Assembly (NCBI GenBank): GCA_903813345.2
Contig: CAIIXF020000004.1
Location: forward strand, 7,457,525 to 7,521,524
Source of the DNA: Owenia fusiformis
Taxonomy: Eukaryota > Annelida > Polychaeta > Sabellida > Oweniidae
Length of the DNA: 64,000 bases
Reading direction: 5' to 3'
The translations under genes and the position numbers were made by a program. Under the pieces are notes generated by a model. The model had not been told where the DNA came from and did not search any database. It worked only from the letters and a program-made list of their open reading frames with translations. Below, piece after piece: positions 57,301 to 64,000 of the stretch. How positions within the stretch are numbered: the stretch's first letter is position 1; every line of letters starts with the position of its first letter.

Positions 57301-60039
57301 CAATATACAATATACTTCGCCACTCTTTAACGCATATATTTACACTGACTATTCTTGCAAACTCTCAAAAGCATACTTTGACGCTATCTAAAGCATAGTT
57401 TGGTACTCTTTAAAGCATATTTCTACACGATTAAAGTATACTTGTGCACTTCTAAAATAGACTTATGATAAAATATATACTTCACCATATTACAGGTAGT
57501 TGGGCTGCATGCACTGGGGCTTCACCTGATAGGCAGTGCCATAGACGGCTTCCCATTATCGACTTAGGTTGTACAATCCAAGGTTGCAGATGGTCCACAT
57601 GGCCAGCAAGACGTAATGCTTATATAGCAGAAGCACGAGCTGTATTGCCGAGAATTACTGCTGGTAAGTTGATTATATAATTAGCAGAAGCACGGGCTGA
57701 ATTGTCGAGAATTACTTCTGGTAAGTTGATAAGCAGAAGCACGGGCTGAATTGCCGAGAATTACTGCTGGTAGATTAATTAATTAACATGAGCACAGGCT
57801 GTATTGCCATGAATTACTGCTGGTAAGTTGATTAGCAGAAGCACGAGCTGTATTGCCGAGAATTACTGCTGGTAGGTTAATTAATTTACAGAAGCACGGG
57901 TTGTATTTCCGAAAACTGCTGCTAGTAAGTTGATTAGCAGAAGCACAAGCTGTACTGCTACGAATTACTTCTGGTAAGTTGATTAGCAGAAGCACGAGCT
58001 GTATTGCCGAGAATTACTGCTGATAGATTAATTATTTAACAGAAGCACGGGCTGTATTGCCAAGAATTACTGCAGTTAGGTTAATTAATTAACAGAATCA
58101 CGGGCTGTATTGTCGATAATTACTGCTGGTAGGTTAATTAATTAACAAAAGCACATTGCTGAGAATTACTGCTGGTAGGTTAATCAATTAACAGAAGCAC
58201 GGGCTGTGTTCCCAAGAATTACTGCTGGTAAGTTGATTAGCAGAAGCACGAGTTGTATTGCCGAGAATTACTGCTGGTAGGTTAATTAATTAACTGAAGC
58301 ACGGGCTGTATTGCCAAAAATTACTGCTGGAAGGTTAATTAATTAACAGAAGCACGGGCTGAATTGCCAAGAATTACTGCTGGTAAGTTGATAAGCAGAA
58401 GCACGAGCTGTATTGCCGAGAATTACTGCTGGTAGGTAAATTAATTAACAGAAGCACGGGCTGAATTGCCAAGAATTACTGCTGGTAAGTTGATAAGCAG
58501 AAGCACGAGCTGTATTGCCAAAAATTACTGCTGGAAGGTTAATTAATTAACAGAAGCACGGGCTGAATTGCCAAGAATTACTGATGGTAAGTTGATAAGC
58601 AGAATCACGGGCTGAATTGCCGAGAATTACTGCTGGTAGGTTAATTAATTAACAGAAGCACGGGATGTATTGCCAAGAATTACTGTTGGTAAGTTGATTA
58701 GTACAGTAATGACATGTTGTCATAGTCTCAAACATTTTTGTGTATTGCAGTCGGCCGTTTGCGTTAGGCATTTTAAACAATGCAAATGGCAATTGGTGAG
58801 TCACTGACATTTTGCATATCAATGCCTTGTTGAAAATGCAATAGGTCATATCATAAAAAATTGGAAAGTGGTTAGTAACCATAAACTGAAGTGGAAAATA
58901 TCAACCGTGGCTTTAGCACGATGTTTCAATAATCTATTAACGTTTATTAATCGCAGTAACTCATTCACAAAGACAGCTGTAGAGAGACTACCGTTTTTTT
59001 GACACCCTGTCACTTCGTAATTCATCCTCGCATATTACAGAGGAACGTAATAAAGGCAGAAATGATGCAGGAGTGAATGCCTTGGGGAGACAAACTAAAA
59101 ATATTCTCAACAAGATGGACACGAAGGCTCCATTGTTAACAAGAGCGCTGACGGGGTCTGCACAAGTGTGCCGTTGTGGGTACAGACGCTGTCGATGTGG
59201 GGCTCCAGCTGGACCAATGGCGACTATTAAAGCATCACAGCCTTTTTTCAAGTAAGTTTTATCTCTTCTTTAAAATAGCCTGATAAAGATAGGCATAAAG
59301 TTTGGTTTTCAGAATTTATAAAATGATATTATAATTATTGAATTATTTGAAGTGCAAAACAAGATATATGGTGCTCGAGAAATTGGCACGAGACGACGTC
59401 ATTTGCCAATACCGAACATCGAGAGCAAAATAGTTCCTATTTATTGCACTACAAATCATTCAACGTTTTTTATCGTGTGATCTTAGGCCAACACATTTAA
59501 CATAGGAGATACTAGTAATCCATAGGAAATATTCTATATTCCCTGTATTTCTACTGAGAGTGTCCACTCCGTACCAATATTTTTTTTGTATTGCCCCAGA
59601 GATGATCGATGGGGACAATCTCAATAGCAATACAGATTGGTACAGCACAGGAACTGACCAATCAGATGGCTTCATTTTACAGATCATACGACAAGACATT
59701 ATATTGTACTCTACTATACGTCTAATACACTATAATTTACACTCCTCTTAATACATTTGGCAACCGGGAAATTCAATTGAATACTTTATTTAATCCTGAC
59801 AATGTTTGAACCTAAATTTTCTTCCTTAATCATAATTGTTCAGAAAGGACCAACTTGATGATTTTTGATGATTCCCAAACATAAAACTTGTTTTGGCACT
59901 TTTGGTTTTGGAACTTCCGGTCGCCTTAGTTATCATGGGAAGTGTAATATAATGTACTTGTACTTGATAAATATAATATAATGATTACAATTGTTTGACC
60001 CCGATTATATATTTTCTCAATTTCAGTAACTGGAGATAA
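45161..60039 (+). CDS. MACPF-D, secreted MACPF-domain protein
   Basis: There are eleven coding exons, 1,533 nt and 510 aa, with consistent phases throughout. The signal peptide is MYIEIVALLLAAVAPASG. The N-terminal region follows up to about residue 198, the MACPF signature YYGTHYY is at 228-234, and the end of the fold (YFGGQGNL..RPMSYLFP) is at 300-352. The cysteine blocks are at about 385-415 and 475-485, and the tail ends NNWR. The length and the absence of a membrane anchor suggest a soluble secreted pore-forming protein. The natural role (immunity, venom or egg defence) is not visible. Compared with MACPF-C it has extra introns 1 and 8. Tandem repeats straddle the donors of exons 4, 8 and 9. 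Introns hold several transposons. Confidence 0.9.
45569..45728 (+). repeat. Duplicated 3'-splice-site-like segment in MACPF-D intron 1
   Basis: CCATAAACTCAT(T/A)CGTCAA followed by TATCCTATATTTTCAGG occurs at 45569-45615 and 45682-45728. Both copies end in a good acceptor-like sequence that is not followed by a recognisable exon. Confidence 0.6.
46253..46373 (+). CDS. MACPF-D exon 2
   Basis: YDVGYLDQVPLGVG followed by VALDYTCNEGKKW, which in MACPF-C is continuous with exon 1. Confidence 0.85.
46374..49721. other. MACPF-D intron 2
   Basis: A 3.3-kb intron with no recognised coding exon. It contains the dispersed repeat 46985-47345. The 99-codon minus-strand frame at 48987-49286 has six cysteines but no signal peptide or known family. 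Other small frames overlap. Confidence 0.5.
46985..47345 (+). repeat. Dispersed intronic repeat, copy 3
   Basis: It shares ATCGATGCATAGCA, GAACTCATCCATGCA and TTCTCATAGAAACCAATG with 10388-10770 and 22920-23295, in the same orientation and with the same ATTGGTGTTAAAA end. It is a third copy in an unrelated gene. Confidence 0.75.
49722..49841 (+). CDS. MACPF-D exon 3
   Basis: 120 nt starting VLYDLPDQVSRIALVPGG; the acceptor is AATTCAG and the donor AAG|GTACAA. Confidence 0.85.
50130..50309 (+). CDS. MACPF-D exon 4
   Basis: 180 nt ending RVDFKSPGQIQ at CAG|GTGAGT. The last 30 nt and the donor are the first unit of the tandem array that follows. Confidence 0.85.
50280..50975 (+). repeat. ~62-bp tandem array spanning the exon 4 splice donor
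   Basis: Eleven units of about 60-65 bp, the first one exonic. Each has (G/A)TGGACTTTAAACCCC, GGACAGATCCAG, then GTGAGT or GTGTGT and TTTCTTTGCACCATCAA. Thus each unit repeats 30 nt of exon end plus the donor and about 30 nt of intron. Several units keep CAG|GTGAGT. Units alternate in two subtypes, showing higher-order duplication. Confidence 0.9.
51094..51220 (+). CDS. MACPF-D exon 5 with the MACPF signature
   Basis: RFLPNTYEANPDAWDAF is followed by IDYYGTHYYESGNFG. This is the motif that defines the family. Confidence 0.9.
51435..51652 (+). repeat. ~220-bp repeat in MACPF-D intron 5 (inverted partner at 61.1 kb)
   Basis: The sequence with GTCTATGGGGAATC, TACATGTAGATTTCAAATAT and CTACTCGCATCT is found inverted at about 61030-61255. 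It is probably a dispersed transposon relic. Confidence 0.8.
51678..51855 (+). CDS. MACPF-D exon 6
   Basis: GLLKMTMETQKEVVAQLGES start; 178 nt, donor AAG|GTCTAA, phase 2. Confidence 0.85.
52035..52191 (+). CDS. MACPF-D exon 7
   Basis: RYFGGQGNLLDPQFYRKW is followed by NPWLFAGRLRPMSYLFP and MNKAIK. It closely matches the broken exon at 12478. Confidence 0.9.
52222..52567. mobile_element. MITE in MACPF-D intron 7
   Basis: CAGGGAGATATG at the left and CATATCTCCCTG at the right bound 346 bp rich in GAGTGCTCATTTAGTA-type words. It is non-coding and starts about 30 bp after the exon 7 donor. Confidence 0.7.
52659..52743 (+). CDS. MACPF-D exon 8
   Basis: VSLNKARLEDMKTGLNGHIA followed by NLRNLQTTG. 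The donor CAG|GTACAG lies in a 13-bp tandem duplication (52732-52757). Confidence 0.85.
52732..52757 (+). repeat. 13-bp tandem duplication at the exon 8 donor
   Basis: TACAGACAACAGG occurs twice head to tail, and each copy ends at an AG|GT. The second possible donor (CAG|GTTTCG) is 13 nt downstream and would shift the frame. Confidence 0.85.
52914..57159. mobile_element. 4.2-kb foldback transposon filling MACPF-D intron 8
   Basis: The ends TAGTGCAGTCAGAATGAG face each other, and TAT is found on both sides (52911-52913 and 57160-57162). Arms of more than 1 kb (about 52914-53955 and 56000-57159) are inverted copies with GGTTACCATGGTAAC-type motifs. A second palindrome lies inside at 54333-54480 and 54580-54720. 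No transposase is visible. The terminal 12 bp and 3-bp duplication match the element at 7050-8715. Confidence 0.85.
57496..57663 (+). CDS. MACPF-D exon 9
   Basis: SWAACTGASPDRQC, then GCTIQGCRW and AYIAEARAVLPRITAG. The donor GCTG|GTAAGT is the first of many copies in the following array. Confidence 0.85.
57625..58700 (+). repeat. ~50-bp tandem array spanning the exon 9 splice donor
   Basis: About 21 units of 48-53 bp, the first one exonic. Each contains AGAAGCACG(G/A)GCTGTATTGCC, AGAATTACTGCTG and GTAAGTTGAT or GTAGGTTAATTAATTAACAG. Two subtypes alternate. Five units give 33-nt cassettes between AACAG and GTAAGT: 58195-58227, 58350-58382, 58452-58484, 58554-58586 and 58656-58688. The small minus-strand frames here are by-products. 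Confidence 0.9.
59041..59251 (+). CDS. MACPF-D exon 10
   Basis: EERNKGRNDAG start and VCRCGYRRCRCG; 211 nt as in MACPF-A. Confidence 0.85.
59252..60026. other. MACPF-D intron 10
   Basis: No exon is seen. A short palindrome at about 59570-59645 pairs GTACCAATA..GTATTGCCCC with inverse sequence, probably a small foldback relic. Confidence 0.45.
60027..60039 (+). CDS. MACPF-D exon 11
   Basis: A 13-nt terminal exon adds NNWR and TAA after a CTCAATTTCAG acceptor, parallel to MACPF-A. Confidence 0.75.
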
Positions 60040-61029
60040 ATGTGGGCTGATATGACAGAATAAGTGAAATTCAAAGTGATTTTAATGTGATACTATTAAA
60101 ATACACATAAAATGAATTATATAAATGAATTATTATATGCAAAATATTGTGTTTAAAAATTAGAATATTGTGACCACTCTTTATTGAAGCGAAGAAAAAT
60201 TGACCTCACTATAAAACTAGTAGGATACGTCTTAAATTGTACCATTTTGAGTTTTTTCTAAAGTGAATATCTTTACAATCTCAATGAAATTATTATTGAC
60301 ACATAACAGTCAGAGTTTTTAGAGGATTTTCAGAATGGGTCAAAACGAATTCATATCTTTTTAATAGTGCATATAATTTAGAAATATTTTCGATGGAGAT
60401 ACAGGTATCACTTTTCAATCGTTTCTGAAATAAGATAAATAAATATTTTTGAGTTTCTGAGGAAAAGATTATGGATGATATTTGAAGAAATACTTTGCAG
60501 ATGTTGGTCATTTCTTAAATAATAGTGCCGGGTCTTGACATATAATTCAGTCTATCGGAGAGACACATAGGATACAGTTTTTAGTATATTCTGAAATTAT
60601 TTCCAAACGAAAAATGTATGTTCAGATGTTAGTACAAATACATGTATCATTAGACATCAATGTAAGATGGAGAAAAAACTGATTCAGCATCAAGAAAATG
60701 GTGACTAAGGAAATCTGTCTGCATTGGAATATTATTCTAAGATCAGTTGCATCGGGAATACTAGGCTATTCTGTGATCAGTATTAAAAAGGTAGCTAATG
60801 AGCCCCGGGCTTGAGCACACACATGCTAAAACTTGATTTTCAATATTTATAGTACTCGGACCAATACTTTACTGATTTTTTGTTAAAAATACTTTGCTAA
60901 TCTTCCCAACGAAATAGAATATTGGACTTATTCATGTTTCTCCCAGAATTTAATATACCAATTCCAATTTTCTTGATTTTGAACCAGTCCTTCTTAACTT
61001 CCTTTTTAGTCTCAATTCCCTCACAATAA

Positions 61030-61255
61030 CCCAGATGCGAGTAGAAATAATCTTGATTTACGTCATTAAAAATTCAAAATTAAGTCAAAGTAATATCATA
61101 TTTGAAATCTACATGTAAAATTACATCTAGAAATGTGGTTTTAAAAAGTGTTTATCAACTTTGAAAAATTAATTTTCTTTGAAAATGTGACTTCTAGCTC
61201 GGGGAGATTCCCCATAGACCCCATGCTATAAAATCACAAAAAATGAAATATCTTT
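61030..61255 (-). repeat. Inverted partner of the MACPF-D intron 5 repeat
   Basis: It is the reverse-complement match of 51435-51652, more diverged than a recent duplication. Confidence 0.8.
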
Positions 61256-61415
61256 TCTTTTAGTGGACAGATAATATTTTGCTTTACTGGACATGTTTTC
61301 ATTAGTATAAGTATCAGACACATAAGGGTTATATGAAAATTGAGCCACTTAAATTGATAATATTCAAGTTTAAGGGAACTTTCTTATATACCTGCCATGT
61401 TAATTGACCCGAATC

Positions 61416-61428
61416 AGCCACCTGGTGG
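61416..61428 (-). promoter_or_regulatory. CTCF-like motif
   Basis: On the minus strand it reads CCACCAGGTGGCT, one base off the core consensus. About 50 bp of flanking sequence resemble 31293-31305 and surroundings. Confidence 0.3.
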
Positions 61429-61571
61429 TGAAACTGGTAACTACCTACTCGCATTTGGGTAATTGTTTCAACTTTTATCAGAAATACAAATTGCAATAAT
61501 GTAAGCAGGGTACGTCCTCGCCTGGTTCCGATATAACATTACATATCACATCACAAAATGTAATGAACAAT

Positions 61572-61990
61572 CAAACAAACAAAAAAACATTGATTTAAGT
61601 AAGCATATATTATCAATTAGTGGTTTATTTTACTAATTTTTCAAAACAAACAAGAAACATTGATTTCAGTAAGCATACGAGAATATATTATCAAATAGTG
61701 GTTTATTTTACTAATTTTTCAAAACAAACAAAAACATTGATTTCAATAAGCATATATTATCAATAAGTGGTTAATTTTACTAATTTTTCAAAACAAACAA
61801 AAACATTGATTTCAGTAAGCCTATATTATCAATTAGTGGTTTATTTTACTAATTTTTCAAAACAAACAAAAACATTGATTTCAATAAGCATATATTATCA
61901 ATAAGTGGTTAATGTTACTAATTTTTCAAAACAAACAAAAACATTGATTTCAGTAAGCATACATTATCAGTAAGCAGTTTAATTTACTCA
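61572..61990. repeat. ~66-74-bp tandem array, six units
   Basis: Units contain AAAACATTGATTTCAGTAAG, CATATATTATCAATTAGTGG and TTTACTAATTTTTCAAAACA. The last unit is diverged. AT-rich and non-coding. Confidence 0.85.
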
Positions 61991-62025
61991 TGTTATGCGA
62001 TACTCAACCTTATTATATCATCGCT

Positions 62026-62349
62026 AAAATCCCAGTAATCGATTGGCAGGTTGATGTATTACACAATATACCACACGTTAAAATCCCAGTAATCGATTGG
62101 CAGGTTGATGTATTACACAATGTACCACACGTTAAAATCCCAGTAATCGATTGGCAGGTTGATGTATTACACAATGTACCACACGTTAAAATCCCAGTAA
62201 TCGATTGGTAGGTTGATGTATTACACAATGTACCACACGTTAAAATCCCAGTAATCGATTGGCAGGTTGGTGTATTACACAATGTACCACACGTTAGAAT
62301 CCCAGTAATCGATTGGCAGGTTGATGTATTACACAATGTACCACACGTT
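62026..62349. repeat. 54-bp tandem array, exactly six units
   Basis: The unit starts AAAATCCCAGTAATCGATTG and ends TACCACACGTT. The units are almost identical, so the array is young. Because 54 is divisible by three, both strands stay open (18-residue repeats), but no start context or gene neighbours support translation. Confidence 0.9.
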
Positions 62350-63519
62350 CACACCCCCTCAACCTTCTTCAATTTTCGATATACATGTATCGTCTTCTGA
62401 TTATAAGGGATACAATGATATTAAAACAATTATTCTATTCCATGGCGCGGCAATAACTGTTTCATTTTCACTGAAGGATGAAAAGGTCATGCTTTGTTGA
62501 CTAAATACCGTATATGCATGAATTTTAACCATTGCTTTAGAAAAAAGTGTATTGTTATAATAATGTGATATAATACATTAAATAATATTTCATATTGTTT
62601 TTATATGTAATAATTTTTTCGTTGTATGTCCACACCAAAGCTAAAGAACATTGAATATTGTGCGGTATACTAATACCTTCTTAATAATAGGAAACACATG
62701 TATTCTCAGACGTGGATAGTGAATATCTATACATATTCGTCATTCTATTCTCAAATGTCAATAGACGTCAATTCCAAAAATATTATATTCTCCACTCTCC
62801 GCTGAATGTTATTTTACCTGACGCCATATTCTTTCAAATAATACTCATTCTTTTTTGGTCACATGTATGACAAGGATAATTAAAAGACTTAAATGTGCAT
62901 ATGATTTACGGTGCCAGTGGTTTACATACACGTTTGAAACCCTATACTTATTTACAAGTTCTACATTCATACTATCCTACAAGAATTGTATTATAGTAAT
63001 TGTCCCGCCTTTCACATCTAGGCTGAATATAACAACGTCACATTATAAGCTACATGTATTTCATATTTAGCTAACTATAAAATGCAATGCCACTCTCTAA
63101 CAACTAACACTAAAATGTGTATGCATGATTATGTCGGTGACTATGTTATTCAAATATTCTATTCAAAATATATGTATGTAAAGCTATCAAATGTATTGTA
63201 TTGTATTATATTGTAACGGATTGTATTGTGTTGTACTGTATTGTATGTTTCGATATAAAATAACTCGGTAATTGGATATGTTTATTTCATCATAATATTT
63301 TTGTGCATTTTTTTACATTTGACTTATGTGCACTTAATGAAATGCATTTTACGCTCTTGAAATGCATATTTTGCATTAAAGAACACAGCGATTTTATTCT
63401 AAAGTAAAATTATAGTCTTTTGCAGCTATACGAAAAATTCATTTCTATTGTGATATTCTAGAGCTCTGAATAACTGCTATATTAGCAACTTGCTATTACT
63501 TTTGCTTTTAGTTTGAATT
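62350..63519. other. Intergenic segment with a TGTAT microsatellite
   Basis: No gene is recognised. An imperfect TGTAT/TTGTA microsatellite lies at about 63190-63250. The right end contains the likely 3' UTR of the minus-strand gene that follows. Confidence 0.5.
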
Positions 63520-64000
63520 CTAGTCTTTCGTCATCAAATCGGGAACATCTTTAGTAGATGTCACTTTGTGTAATAAGTCGGCACGGACTTTGATTTTCTC
63601 GAGTTCGGCAACCCTTTGAATATAACCGTGACTTGCAGTACTCTTTTCGGTTGCTATAAGCAAGTCAATATAGTCAGACGACGACAATGGATTCGGCTTG
63701 AGTGCGATTTGCTCAAGACGTGCTTTTATTCTTCGAACATCATTTATCGATTGAACTATTTTGCGCTTGAGCTCTTCAACGTCAGCTTCCATCTTAGCAA
63801 TAAGTCTTTCTTTCGTAATTTTTCCCTCGACACCCTCGTCGTATTTTTTCTTTATTTCTTCGAGCGTTTTGACTACTTCTTTTGTTACTACAACCCATTC
63901 ATATTTATCAACTTCGTGTTTCGACCTTTTGCAACCACATATGTTACACTCATCGGATACAATATTAAGTTTGGATAGAAGAGTTTTAATGCCCTCGATG
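63520..64000 (-). CDS. C-terminal region of an AIG1/GIMAP-like protein (5' end outside the window)
   Basis: The frame is open from the window edge to the stop at 63520, about 160 codons. It contains a CNICGCKRSKH motif, then a lysine- and glutamate-rich predicted coiled coil, ALKPNPLSSSDYIDLLIATE and a further helix ending near LLHKVTSTKD. This order (a C-x2-C-x-C..H motif, coiled coil, then a NPLS..(E/D)YIDLLI..E segment) is what I know from C-terminal parts of AIG1/GIMAP-like P-loop GTPase proteins expanded in fish, molluscs and other invertebrates. The GTPase domain itself would lie to the right, so the assignment rests on the tail only. Such proteins are commonly linked to immune responses. 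Confidence 0.65.
   Translation of the reverse strand, partial: IEGIKTLLSKLNIVSDECNICGCKRSKHEVDKYEWVVVTKEVVKTLEEIKKKYDEGVEGKITKERLIAKMEADVEELKRKIVQSINDVRRIKARLEQIALKPNPLSSSDYIDLLIATEKSTASHGYIQRVAELEKIKVRADLLHKVTSTKDVPDLMTKD

Larger units (their letters stand above)
60040..61571. other. Intergenic segment downstream of MACPF-D
   Basis: It contains the 3' UTR of MACPF-D in its first part, the inverted partner of the intron 5 repeat (about 61030-61255) and a CTCF-like motif at 61416-61428. No gene is recognised; the 60293-60511 minus frame has no family. Confidence 0.45.

Noticed and set aside
62013-62336. 107-codon minus-strand and 73-codon plus-strand frames with 18-residue repeats
   Set aside because: They are produced by the 54-bp tandem array, whose unit is a multiple of three. 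No gene context supports translation.
1-64000. CRISPR arrays, operons or bacterial-type genes
   Set aside because: All clear genes have spliceosomal introns. The tandem arrays lack the repeat-spacer pattern.

Overview
The window is nuclear DNA of an invertebrate animal. It has split genes with GT..AG introns, a dense load of DNA transposons and LINE fragments, AT-rich intergenic sequence and animal protein families. The families present (secreted MACPF proteins, galactose 3-O-sulfotransferases and an AIG1/GIMAP-like tail) and the frequent TACATGTA motif suggest a marine lophotrochozoan or similar invertebrate. I cannot name the species.

Layout. (1) 1.16-12.1 kb and 16.55-24.05 kb are two copies of a tandem segmental duplication. 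Each copy carries the 3' exons of a plus-strand MACPF gene followed by a convergent minus-strand two-exon Gal3ST-like sulfotransferase. Both sulfotransferase copies are open (453 codons each). MACPF copy A is open in its last three exons, and its 5' part lies left of the window. MACPF copy B is a pseudogene with a frameshifted and truncated exon, a nonsense codon and a transposon inside an exon. Because the copies are alleles of one ancestral sequence, filled and empty sites can be read directly for many insertions. (2) 24-39 kb is gene-poor and made of transposon debris: long foldback elements, two 5'-truncated LINE reverse transcriptase remnants, a ~170-bp tandem array and a G/T-rich array. 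(3) 39.1-60.0 kb holds two divergent, apparently complete MACPF genes: MACPF-C on the minus strand (9 exons, about 522 aa, last exon uncertain) and MACPF-D on the plus strand (11 coding exons, 510 aa). Their start codons are about 1.06 kb apart. (4) 60-63.5 kb has two tandem arrays and intergenic sequence. (5) The right edge holds the C-terminal part of an AIG1/GIMAP-like protein on the minus strand.

The MACPF proteins share one architecture: signal peptide, N-terminal region, MACPF signature (GTH with flanking aromatics), end of the MACPF fold, then a C-terminal region with conserved cysteine pairs and a short NW-type or variable tail. MACPF proteins are membrane-inserting, pore-forming proteins, used in many invertebrates as immune effectors, venom components or egg-defence proteins. 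Which role applies here is not visible.

The most striking observation is in MACPF-D. Three of its 5' splice junctions lie inside tandem repeats whose unit copies the exon end together with the splice donor: 13 bp x2 at exon 8, ~62 bp x11 at exon 4, and ~50 bp x21 at exon 9. The exon-9 array contains five exactly 33-nt cassettes, each with an AACAG before it and GTAAGT after it, in matching phase and free of stops. They are potential in-frame micro-exons. MACPF-D also has two introns that at least one paralogue lacks, and one of them is about 90% filled by a single 4.2-kb foldback transposon.
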